From Erpobdella octoculata (lineage: Eukaryota; Annelida; Clitellata; Hirudinida; Erpobdellidae): a stretch of 64,000 bases of DNA. The notes beneath the pieces are model-generated. The model was given only the letters and a program-made list of their open reading frames with translations, ran no database searches and was not told the DNA's origin. Where the stretch lies: positions 41,867,268 through 41,931,267 of the forward strand of contig OZ022240.1 of NCBI GenBank assembly GCA_963978895.1. The letters run 5' to 3'. How positions within the stretch are numbered: position 1 is the stretch's first letter; each line of letters starts with the position of its first letter. Below, piece by piece: positions 35,142 through 46,500 of this stretch. The translations under genes were made by a program, and so were the position numbers.

Positions 35142-35382
35142 GGGCGTGTTTTTTTATTCATATCAACCACAATCACCAAAGCTTTTTTTAATTCGTCAAA
35201 TATCTCAAATACGCGTTTTTTATTTACTTAGATAAGCCCCTGAACCAAACCACGGTGAATATGGTTTAAACCAGAGCGTTCATCAGATGAATACAATAAC
35301 TCCTAACGGAGATATTTGATGAATTATAAAAATCTTTGGTGAGTGTGGTTGATAACCTGGTGAATAAAAAATAACACGTCCC
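35142..35382. mobile_element. Palindromic MITE
   Basis: Terminal inverted repeats GGG(C)GTGTT..TTTTTATTCA / TGAATAAAAAATAACACGTCCC, with inner inverted ATCAACCACA(A/C)TCACCAAAG. The whole 240 bp is close to a single hairpin. Fragments occur at 7.9-8.06 kb. No coding capacity. Confidence 0.7.
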
Positions 35383-36540
35383 AAAAGTTATTTGATTTGA
35401 AGTCTTTTTGACAGATCCATGGCAGCACAATTTTTTTAATGCAAATTGACAAGCAGATCCTATGTATGTAATCTGCATTTATAAATAGGAGAACCCAAAA
35501 TGATGTGACCTTTAAACTACATTAATAAACATTGTTCTTAGTAGTTTGTAAAGAAAAAACAATATAACAATAATAGATTTAGTTTATCGTTTACCAAGAA
35601 CAAAAAAGTGACAAACTACACCCTATCTAAATATTAAAACCCATTTTGACTAATTGCAAGCTAAATAAAAAAGAAAAAAAAAACAAACATATCAGCTTAT
35701 AGTCAAGGACATACATGTTACTAAATAATTGAAGTTTTTTTAGATATAGAATAAAACAATAAAATTCTTACTTTCGACAAAACAAAAAATACGGCTGTTT
35801 AGGTAATTTAAAAAAAATCATTCAACATAAAATTTAACTATTTATTTCTTCTTATACAAAACGTTACTTAGCAAATAATTATTTAATTGGTACTGTGAAT
35901 AAGATTTTTCGTAGGCAGCTTATACAAGGAAGTCATGCGTCTCTTTATTATTGTGTTTGTGCCAGCTAGTAGTATTCGCTGCTATAATCTATTTGAAACA
36001 TAAACAGCTATGAATAAAAGTACTTATGCTATGCGTGTGTGCTGCTGTAAACTTTTTGGAGCATAAACAGCTATGAATAAAACTTGTGAAAAAAAACAAT
36101 CAGTCTGTTATTGTCTTATAGTTTTGAGCTGCTTGCATTAAAATTACCAGCATAAGTATGCTTTGTGTGATCAGAAGGCAGACGATTTCTGATCACTTTC
36201 ATGCATTACTTAAACTATTTCTTTTAAACAAATCACTCCATATAACCTGATTATACTTCTATTAATTTCCTACCATTTATTTCTGACTGTTTACTTGCTG
36301 ACTTTGGACTGAGTGCTTTGTATAATCTTTTATTTTTGGATTTTAAATGCACTTTAAAAATGGGAATATAAATAAACAAATAAAAGTTTGATTGTTATAA
36401 TTTTTTAGTCACCGTGTCTATCATAAACGTCTTTACTAGTCCTGGCCCTGCCACACAACCTTAATATATTTAATTTATCTGCAAAACTTTATTTTTAAAG
36501 ATATATCATATCGTTTATGAATAATATGAAACCAATAAAA
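35383..36540. other. No gene seen
   Basis: Unique AT-rich sequence; 35,975-36,080 has two similar stretches (AAACATAAACAGCTATGAATAAAA). Confidence 0.4.
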
Positions 36541-36561
36541 TCTAATATGGCCGACAAAATG

Positions 36562-36645
36562 ACCTGGGTTCAATTCCTGGTTCGGGCACGTAATTTCCTT
36601 GAGCAAGAAACTAACTCACATGTGCTCACGTCAACTCAACATTTT
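36562..36645 (+). mobile_element. SINE fragment with B-box and CTTGAGCAAG body
   Basis: CCTGGGTTCAATTCCTGGTTC (B-box) followed by ATTTCCTTGAGCAAGAAACT and a CACATGTGCTCACGTCAACTC segment. The B-box plus CTTGAGCAAG order is typical of tRNA-derived SINEs. Confidence 0.55.
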
Positions 36646-36649
36646 ATTT

Positions 36650-36914
36650 TTTCAGTTTCTTTAGCAGCATTCTGGCTTTGTTTCTTAATTGCATGCAGTT
36701 GTTCCTTTATGACATCTATATTGAAATTGGTTTTATTTAATTTTTAACATGGTTGACAAGATTCAAAACAAATGTTTGTTTAGTTGAATTAGTTTTTGCT
36801 GAAACATGTTTTTGTATTGTTGGAATATTTTCAACATGATGAACACAGCTTGAGTTGGCAATTTAAGCAAAACTTTTTGTTTTCTTCTTTCAAACAAATT
36901 TCACAATTTTTCAT
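36650..36914 (-). pseudogene. Decayed 5' copy of the B-box gene
   Basis: Starts ATG 36,914 and reads MKNCEICLKEENKKFCLNCQ, parallel to MEKCGICSKRGITQFCLNCK of the gene at 34.8 kb. It continues past several stops to NFNIDVIKEQLHAIKKQ (intact copy: NFNIDVIKEKLNAINEQ). Truncated after the first coiled-coil heptads, where the SINE lies. Same strand and 2 kb away, so a tandem duplicate. Confidence 0.8.
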
Positions 36915-37465
36915 GTTTGCTGCACAAATCTAAAAGAACGTATGTTGGTATGTTTTAATTGTATTTAAAGAAAAACATTGTTTAACAATTACCAAAAATT
37001 AAATAAAAATTAGTTTGAAATATTTTCAAGTTGAAATGAGTAAAATAATTAATGTACCTGAAATACAAATTTTTTAAAATCAGCAACATACAATTCAGCA
37101 TTTCTCTTTTGCTTGAGAAATGCAAAAAATAATTTTAGTAACTCACACTAGCTAGCTATTCGTAGACTATATCAATTTCTGTAGTATTAAATAATGCAAC
37201 CAATAGACGAAAACAAATATATTATACGATACATAACACTAAAAAACGACTAAAGATAAAAATTCTCAAAAAAATTCAAGACACCAAAAACAAAACATAT
37301 AAATTATTAAAATACCGTACAACATTTATATTACAATAATACATTCAACAGCTATTATTCCATCTTATCCGATAATTTAAAGGTGAAATCTACTTGAGCT
37401 AGGAGGGAGTAAGCCAGCACAACCGAGCTGTAAAATTATAATAAATCAACTGTCGTAACGCGATT
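36915..37465. other. No feature seen
   Basis: AT-rich. Confidence 0.35.
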
Positions 37466-37466
37466 A

Positions 37467-37850
37467 TTTTCTTTATTTTTAAACTATTTCAAATATATTA
37501 TCAATTAATTTTTTAATTATTGGAAAAATGAATTATGTTTATATAGCTTGTTCTGAATTATTATTTTCTTTATTTTTATACTATTTCAAATATATTATCA
37601 ATTAATTTTTCATTTATTGGAATAATGAATTATGTTTATATAGCTTGTTCTGAATTATTAGTTTCTTTATTTTTAAACTATTTCAAATATATTATCAATT
37701 AATTTTTCAATTATTGGAAAAATGAACTATGTTTATATAGCTTGTTCTGAATTATTATTTTCTTTATTTTTAAACTATTTCGAATATATTATCAATTTAT
37801 TTCTCAAGTATTGAAATAATGAATTATGTTTATATAGCTTGTTCTGAAAG
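37467..37850. repeat. Four-copy tandem repeat, about 95 bp per unit
   Basis: Units start TTATTTTCTTTATTTTTA at about 37,467, 37,561, 37,656 and 37,752 and end TATGTTTATATAGCTTGTTC. Units are 90-97 percent alike by eye. Confidence 0.9.
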
Positions 37851-37859
37851 TTTAAAGTG

Positions 37860-38980
37860 TTATTTGTCATCACAAATCTTATTAGAAAACGGAAAAATAA
37901 AACATACTAACTGTTTCCCGACTATTTCATTCAAAATATAAAAAGACACTTACCGAAATATTTTTACTTAAACAAAATTATTGTTTTTTTTTTCAAATAC
38001 AAACATGACATTTGTTCAATACTCTTGCACTTGAAACGCAGCTGAGTTTTTCATAAAATTACTTCTATCTATAAGTATTGTTTATATTATCCTGTTCCTT
38101 AACAACAGGAATGTGTTCATTATTTTATTTCTATGTAAACATTGCACATTTTTAACTATGAAACATTTATGTTAAAAGAACTAGTTTTTGCAGTAACGAC
38201 AAGTTTTAAAAACATGGATTAAAATATTTTGAGGCTATTTATCATTTATCTGTCAATGTACTCTCCTGAAGATTTTACTCAATAACTTTTTAGGTGATTT
38301 TGAAATGTTATCTTCAATTTGTTCATAATTATTATTATTAAAAACCTAAGTATTAGCTGCAGTACGTGAAGTAAGCTGGGGTTATGGTGGTTTCTTGTTA
38401 TTTATTCTTGCATTCTTTTTTACAATGTAAACGTTCCGAATTAGCTCGCTAGCAATTCGTAACGTTGAAGCTTGAAGTTATTTATAGGGCAATATTTCTC
38501 GAATTATAATTCCGGTTTGATACTTCTTTCAAAATATTAACAACTGACTCAATCTAAATTATCTCAGGTTTTAGAAATATCTTGATTCTAACAACTCTTT
38601 TAATACTATTAAATATTTTTGTCAATTTGTCTAGCTACAGAATATTTACATACTTTAAAATTCCTCTAAAGCTAAGATGAGCAACGGACATTTTTCATGT
38701 GTTCATTTTGTAGAGGACTTTTAAGGTATGTAAATATATTTTAAACAAAATCAGTTTGAGTCGAATTCAATGTTTCATTAGAGTATTGTGAACAAAGTTT
38801 ACAACAAGCTATAATAAACAACAAAGTATACTCGGAACTTTATTCAACAGGAGATTGATAAAAGCACTTGAAACAAATAAACGAATGTTTGAAAATTACT
38901 TCAATCAGTTAATTAGGTTGTGCAGAAATTTGTACAATGCATCTCTCCATCCGTCCCTGCTTATGCCTAGGTATTTATAT
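37860..38980. other. No gene seen
   Basis: AT-rich, no open frame with a recognisable pattern. Confidence 0.4.
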
Positions 38981-39190
38981 AGATATAAAAGGTAATGTGT
39001 GTGAGAGCATTCACTTATTACATTCAAGCCACAGGAGCAATCTAAATAACATTTGGCCTGCAGGTAGACTTCATTGACAAAAATAAATTTTAAATTAAAA
39101 AATGTGTTATTTATTTGATGTTTCATTGGCAGAAAAGAGAAAAAAACTAATTAATAAACAACTCGGGCAACACCGTGTAACCTTTTCAGT
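38975..39190 (+). mobile_element. Short non-autonomous Helitron-like fossil
   Basis: TATATAGATATAAAAGGTAATGT resembles the 5' end and ACTCGGGCAACACCGTGTAACC ... TAAGCTAAATA resembles a worn 3' end. About 200 bp. Confidence 0.35.
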
Positions 39191-39214
39191 AAGCTAAATA
39201 ATGGCGAGAAAATT

Positions 39215-39472
39215 TTGCCCCTCCCCTGGAAAATGCTGAATTTACGTCCCGGGAAACGTAACTTAAGCGATACAGGTAAAAAGGACGAACTTAGGGAACG
39301 CCTCCTAGCCGCATTAGTGAATGAAGGCTATGGGCCTGAGAACGATGAATATTTATTCAATATTGACGAAGAAGCTGTGGTTAACCGGAGACAGTTAAAA
39401 AGACATTTGCTGAAGCAAGAAAGACAAGCGAGAGAAAACATGGCAGCACAGGATAAGAATTGTTGGTGGTGA
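39215..39472 (+). CDS. Small SAP-like ORF (85 codons)
   Basis: The start of the 85-codon frame is CTG (39,215); the first ATG in frame gives about 80 residues. LRPGKRNLSDTGKKDELRER resembles the second half of a SAP DNA-binding helix pair (L-x-x-x-G-x-x-G-K-K-x-E-L-x-x-R). A charged helix (RRQLKRHLLKQERQARE) follows. It has higher GC than its surroundings. Possibly the N-terminus of a mobile-element protein; no downstream domain remains. Confidence 0.35.
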   Translation: MPLPWKMLNLRPGKRNLSDTGKKDELRERLLAALVNEGYGPENDEYLFNIDEEAVVNRRQLKRHLLKQERQARENMAAQDKNCWW

Positions 39473-40077
39473 TGTGATGATGACGCTTGTGACCACTGCT
39501 TTCTTCCAAACGTGATGACCACTATGACAATTTTTGCTCAAGACATTCACTCTCAGTAACAATGGATTTATAATATGAATGCAAGAAAAACGTTGTTTTT
39601 TTATTGTATTTTTATGATGTAAAAATTATTTTCTACTTTATCGTTTTTTGATGGGTTAAATTTTGTTACCATTTGAGTTTTTTTCGCTAGGTGCAAACCT
39701 TAGCTTGTTGAATTTAAAATCTTATAACTTTTTTTTGCTAGGTGGCAATAAACACCATCGTATGGAATTCGCGGACAGACAAAATATCAAACAAACAAGA
39801 AAGTGAGCTAATAAAAACGTTGTAGAAACATTTAATTTTAATGATTTTGTGGACAATTTTTGCAAAAATGAAAGAACGTCGATACCCTTTGTCTAAATAC
39901 ATAATTTTCTAAGTCTGTCTGTATGTATGTATGTATGTATGTGTGTATGTTAGCAATTTCGCATAACGTAGCGGTTGCAGTGGTCAGCCGTCAGCCGTTG
40001 ATAACATAGGTGCGAACGGGCGAGTAATAAAAGTTATTAAGCCATTGTAAACTCTCAGCACTATAAATTTTGACTTA

Positions 40078-41210
40078 GGGGAGACCGGGGCATGTTGAAC
40101 CACGGGGCATGTTGAACCAGATGGGTAAATTTGCTTATTTATAGAAATTTTTTTGTCAGAGTTTCATAGTTTGGACTAATAATATAAATAGAAGTAACTG
40201 TGTTGATTTGTTATGTTTATGTATGTTAATTTTAAAATAATCGCGATATAAGTGATTTTGCCGGTTTCGAGTAATTTTGAGTCGTTGACGTTATTGTTCT
40301 TTAAAACACAATTGCAAAGAAAGTGAGTAATTTTAAGATACATATTTTTATTGTGTTTTTATCCAGTAACACAGTACGTGTTTTCTTTCTCGCATCAGTA
40401 ACATGTTAATCAGCCCACAGTTAAAATACTAGGACCAATACGATTGGGGCATGTTGAACCATTTTGTTAGGGGCACGTTGAACCAACAATATTTTATCAT
40501 GGTGATGATTTGACTTGTTATAATTTTTAGATATTTTATTAGATAATTTTAATAGAAATTTTTTTCAATTATTAGATATTTTTATCAGTTATTAGATTTT
40601 TTTATTAGCTGTTTTGTCTGGGTTTTTCTCAGGGTCATTGCGTGTTCTCACAATAACCCAATAACCATTCTAAAACACACAAGTTGTTACAATAATTACG
40701 TAAGCAGCATTAAGCAGCTTCAATGATTTAATCCATAGCATTTCGTAACACAAGAGCTTATTATTAGTAATATTAATTATAATAATTACGCAACTTTTGT
40801 AATAAATTAGATGAACTTAAAAACCTCAAATACAACAAAACCAAAAAATTGCGAAATCCGAATTTTATTGGAGATATAAAGTAAAATAGAAGATTGAAGA
40901 TAAATCAATTTGACTTAGATAACATTTGTACATTTGAAAATGTTTCATTAGAACAATAACTGCTTAGCAACAGCAGTTATAAAATATTGGTTCAACGTGC
41001 CCCGTTAACGGGGTAAGTTGAACCACATGACGGGCTTGCTAATATTTTCTTCTATGGTCAAGGAAAGATCTTAAAATTAAAAATAATTTTTGGTATACGT
41101 AATAAACATATTTGTTTATAATAATAACCTATTTGAAGATGTTTTACTGCAATAATAATTGTGTACTGAGTAAAGTTATAAAAATTGGTTCAACATGCTC
41201 CGGTCTCCCC
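40078..41210. mobile_element. TIR element with TA flanks (MITE-like, 1.1 kb)
   Basis: Ends GGGGAGACCGGGGCATGTTG ... and ... GGTTCAACATGCTCCGGTCTCCCC are inverted copies of about 25 bp, flanked by TA on both sides (40,076-40,077; 41,211-41,212). The motif GGGGCA(T/C)GTTGAACC recurs inside at about 40,103, 40,446 and 40,470, and inverted at about 40,981 and 41,010. No transposase frame inside. Confidence 0.8.
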
Positions 41211-41550
41211 TAAAGCTTATTAGATTATCCGATTACATCAAACATTATGTTAGATTTATTGTTAAAAATAAACATCGCAAGATATTGAAGGTGTCTACGA
41301 AGGCATGGCATAAAATGTAGTGATTTTAATTTGCTTGAACCAGACCAGGTTTGATACAAAGCATTGAAGAATTCTTTCATATTGATCAGCAGGTAGAGCA
41401 GCCACATTTTATAATTACCATTTATAACTATTTATTAAACAAAACCGTCATTTTTGAACTTTTTGTTTACGTTCAATATCAAATAAAAGTTAAATTTGTT
41501 TGTAAACTGTTTTTTTAACTAATGTGTTTTACATGAAAATACAACATCAG

Positions 41551-42738
41551 CAGTGATGGGCAAAAGTTACAAAATTGTAACTAAAATGCAACTAACTTTC
41601 AGTTAAACTCTTTTTAAAAAGTTAAATGGAAAGTTTAACTTTTTTAAAAAGTTCAGTTAAATCATCAGTTTAACTACATTTTTTCAGTTACAACTGAAAA
41701 AGATTAACTAATATTTTTCTTAAATTGTAACTAAAAATTTCAGAAGATGATATGATCTTTTTGGAAGCATATTATGTTCGAGTTATGAGATTTGTGGCAA
41801 TGGCAATAGATATGCTGCAAAGCGAAAATGACAGTTTTAATAGTATGTTTATTCCATCTATTAAGGGAGTTATATACAAGTTGAATTGTATGAAAGAAAA
41901 TTAATGGTGCCATTAATTTATGTGCTTATAAATGGTTTAGAAACCCGTTTCCAAGAAGTTTTTAAATCTGAAGATTATAATTTGGCAACAACGCTCATAC
42001 CAAAGTTTAAATTAAATTATCTAGACCCAAATGAGAGACTCTCAAAAAAAAAGAACTACTCAACAGACTGTACAGCACATGACCAATTCCGAACTAGAGC
42101 CAATGAAAACTCAAAATGGAACACCTGCGCTTTTGTCATCAGAAGTACAAGATGATTTATACAGTTACATGCATGAAGATCGACAGCCATCAAATACAGT
42201 TGAAATTGTCAGCCAAGTCGAACTTTTTTTTAGGAAACCCTTTTATGGAAAATTCCTCATCGCTTGCGTATTCACGATTGGCTGCTGCATTTTGCAGATA
42301 CAATGCAACACTTCCCAGTAGTGCAGTCGTTGAAAAACCTTTTAGTGTTGTGGTTCAGATTTTGACCACTGGAATATGCAAAATGTCTGATGTACTATTT
42401 GATGAATCGGTTTTTCTTAGATATAAATTAAAAAATTAGTTTGATTGTTATTGTTAAAAACTTTGACATTATAAAAAAAATAAATGTGAATAATATTGAT
42501 ATTTTCATTAATTTATATGTGTATTGTTTATTAAACCTTTAAATAATTTATTTTCGTTAAAAAATATATTTGTTAAAATTCATTTAAATAAAAAAGTTAG
42601 TTAAACTAAAAAAAAAGGTTTTAGTTAAAACTTAAACTATTATGATAAAAAGTTAGTTAGTTGATAGTTTAACTACTTTTAAAAAAGTTAGTTATAGCAA
42701 ACGTTTAACTATTAATTTTTAGTTACTGCCCATCAATG
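41551..42738 (+). mobile_element. hAT transposon relic (transposase broken)
   Basis: Ends CAGTGATGGGCAAAAGTTAC and ...TTACTGCCCATCAATG form hAT-like short TIRs, with subterminal inverted AGTTAAAC / TAGTTAACT-type repeats. Inside, plus-strand pieces in shifting frames end with the hATC region SLAYSRLAAAFCRYN ... EKPFSVVVQILTTG ... FLRYKL (42,240-42,435). No matching 8-bp target duplication was found. Confidence 0.75.
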
Positions 42739-42759
42739 TGTATATAGACACGTTCAATT

Positions 42760-43555
42760 TTGTTTGAAATGTTTCTGGGTTAAATTTAGAAAAAAAATTA
42801 GCTCTTTTTTAATATTTGTTAAATCCACGCCTCTGAACACAAAACACCTACTTTTTTCATCGTGTTGCGGAGCAGAGTTGACCACGGGTATGGTCGGGTC
42901 GGGTAATTTTGGCATGTGAGTGGGTCGGGTAAGTCTTTAATGAATAAAAAGAAATGTACAAATTAGGGCCGCACTTAGGTATGGTCAAGGTGAGCCATTG
43001 CACATGGGCCCCCACTAGTAAGGGGCCACCAACCAAAAAAAACCTACATGTGATTTTAATTTATCTCTCTATTGTTATGTCATTAATAGTCAATTAATAA
43101 AATACAGTATATGAGATTACAAACAAAGAAACTTAAAGTCATTTCAAAGTAGTAAAACAAAATTCGATGCTTCTCTGAATAAAGCACATCCAGTTTCAGC
43201 AAATAACCGAACCATGACGAAATAAACTCGTGCGCGGTGTTAAAAAGCAGTGACAAACTGTTCTTTGACTAGTAGAAAAATTTCTATACAAAATTTGTTT
43301 GATTGAGTCAGGTACAAGTATGGACAAATATTTTGTGGGATTTCACAGCTGCAACAGACAAGTTGAGATCTAAATAAGGGTTTTTGTACCATTTTGCTGG
43401 TGTAATTAACTCTCTCTAAAATTTCGTTACAGAAGACAGTATATAGATGCCCATTTATAGTTGACACAACTAACACATATGATTAAATAAAACACAATTT
43501 ATATTTATAAAATTTCAAAGCAATGTTTTTTTCCACAAACAACATAATAATATTG
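42760..43555. other. Repeat debris, no gene
   Basis: 42,965-43,030 (GGGCCGCACTTAGG ... GGGCCCCCACTAG) belongs to the same loose repeat type as 45,915-45,975 and 63,412-63,475. The ORF at 43,240-43,476 (minus) has no pattern. Confidence 0.35.
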
Positions 43556-43558
43556 AGT

Positions 43559-46500
43559 TTACTCAACTTTTTCAGTTTGCGTTGTATCTACAATAGTAAA
43601 AGGACAAGTAGATGAAACTAATAAATCACAACTGTTGTATAGTAGGTCACCGTAGCTGCCACTTATATCAAGTTTATAAGATCCTTCTTGTACGTTTTGC
43701 AAGTCTAAGTGACAATTTTCGTTACTGTACAAATAAAATTAATAGAAGGTAAGAAAGAGATGAACTTATTTAATTTTTTTAAATAATTTATTATTATTAT
43801 TCAAAATTAAAATGTTTAACAAAACAAATTTATTTAACTTTTCAACTGTGTGTTCTTTTAAACATTTGCCTTCCTTGTTAATAAATTTTAATGTGCAATG
43901 TATCAATCTTAATTCTCCATATACATTTCCACATCTATAAAATAAAATAGCATTATTTATTAGAACATTTTATAAATTTAATTAATATACAGTAAACCCC
44001 AGTTTTACGTTTCCTGAATTCACTTTTTTATTTCATTGCACGGATATTTTTTAATCCTTTTATTACATTTTTACTCATATTCATTTCTTATTTTTATAAA
44101 TTTATCCTGCTAAAATACTAAAAACCTATTTCAATTAAAACCAAAAACAAAAATTTACTTCAATTCAAGCATAGGAAACTTTTTTGTGGGCAAAATACCA
44201 AATATTATAAACTTGACTTATTTCTGTGATTTTCTCAAAAGAATTAAAACAAAAAAAACTGAAAACCCCTTCATCTCTGTTTCTTTCTCTTGTTCTTCAA
44301 CTAGTTTTTTTCATAACGTAAAAAAGAACTCCACAATATATGCTTATAAAAATTCAACAAACAAAAATAACAAACGTCACTAATTCTATGAATATGTAAT
44401 TAGATCCATCTTTACTGTTGACATGGAAATCAAAAACAGTTCCCAATTCAACTTTTTCCTATAAACAATAAAAACATTAATTCAATAAAATTGACCGTCA
44501 TTACACGCTTTTATTAACTTTCACTTGTTCGGATGTCCAATGGATGTCCTCGGAATTTTAGAAGCTCCGAAGATCATTATAAAATTAACCAACTTCAAAA
44601 AATTCCAAAGTTAAAATAAACAGAAATAATTATTAAAAATTATTTAAAGAAGCATATTGATAATGAGGGCAAAAACTTTCATCGTCATAGTAACTACAAA
44701 CATCTTTTGTTTACTATCACTGACTATTCACCAAGTAATTTTATTACGGTCTTAAAAGCATGTTATTAATGTTTTAAATTATAATTACTTGTTTTATCTA
44801 ACAAAACAATAAAAATTAAATTAAAAAATAAAGAAATCATTTAAAAAAAGAATATGGAAAAGTTTACTTTTTTGTCTTTAAATGGTAACTTCAAATCACC
44901 AAGTTTTGTTAGTTGAATCTTTGAAGTTGAATAAACGTTAACAGTATATGCATCTGCCCAACGGAAACGAGACTGAACAAAGATATTCAACTCGGAACAT
45001 AAGGGACACATTTTTGCTTCAAAAAAGTGATTGTTGTCATCAACTTCAAATGCATGAACCGTGGAAAAGAAAGAATCTAATTGTAAAAAAAACAATTAAT
45101 ATGCAATGAAAGCAACAAATAAGGGAATGATTATTTTAAAATCATTTAAATTGTTAAATAAGTAATTCGTTTAAAAAAATATCAATTTTAATGATTTATA
45201 CAAAGTATAATAAAAATATATATATATTAAATAATGATATTATTATAAACCTGAATGTTGATGATGATCATTATCATTGTTATTAAGAACATGTAACTTC
45301 AAAAACTACAAAAACAAAATAGTTTTAATATTAAAGAAATTCTTTAAATAATATCGACAAAAAATTTCAATCTGCTTATTGAAATCTTACAATGCGGCCG
45401 TGAGTGAAATGCCTATTGAGATGAATAAATAATGTTGCATCATCAGTATTAATATCTGCCACTAGTTTGTAATGAACACAATCTCCTTCACTGTGATAAA
45501 ATAATTAAATTAATTTAAATTATGTTTCTTTAAACAATAAGTATGACAATTCCAAATAATTTGTTTAAATTTGTTAAAACTAAATTTAAGTATTATACAA
45601 TAAAAACAACTGAGATTGAACAATTAAAGAATGCAAAAACTTATAAACGATTAAATAAAGCAACCTTCCATGTGGTACTGTTGCAGATTGATTGTATTTA
45701 AACATATAAGGATTCCAATATATAAACATTTTTCCATAGTCCTCTTTTAACAAATTAAAGTTTTTCACTGAAACATTTATGTATTTAAATTATTTATTGG
45801 ACTGTTTTTCCTATATGCTATCTTCACAGAGTTGATAAAAAGTTTTAAGGTATTAGCATTATTTATACCCTGTATACATTCTATATGGTTCCTATGTGGG
45901 GTTCCTGGGTTAGGGACAGGGGCGCAACTAAGGGGGTAACAAGCCCCCCGGGCCAAATTGGAGGGTCCTGCAATTTTTCCAAATTCGATGAGTTTTTTTG
46001 GGTAGGGGGGTGCTATATTTAATCATAATTTTCAACAAAAGTTTTATTATCCACTTTTGTGAAGATTTACATCATTTGACCATATTTGACTGACAAATTA
46101 CATCTTCCTATACTTAGGTTGGTGTAGTGGTATAGACACCGGCTTCGAGAGTCATAAGACCCGGGTTCAATTCCCGGTCCAGGCCCATTTTAAGTCTTTA
46201 TGTTTAGCCCATATAGGACCCACTTGATTCGGTTCACCTGGGCACGGGTCCTATAAGGGTAGCCCATCTGGGACCCACTAAGATGCCCATTTGGGACCCA
46301 TATAGTTTTTTCAAAAGCAAAGTGAATTATCTTAGCTAACGCACCTGCAACTTTCGAGCGACTTATGGAATATGTGTTACAAGGATTAAATTAGAGAACG
46401 TGTCTTGTTTATTTGGATGACATTATTGTTATAGGAAAAATGCTTGAAGAGCATTTACACAATCTTGGAGAAGTTTTCCAAAGAATCCGGGATGCTGTTA

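Noticed and set aside
46118..46190. Functional tRNA gene
   Set aside because: A and B boxes are good but acceptor-stem halves do not pair and the anticodon arm is unclear; SINE more likely. Same reasoning for 287-373 and 56,985-57,058.
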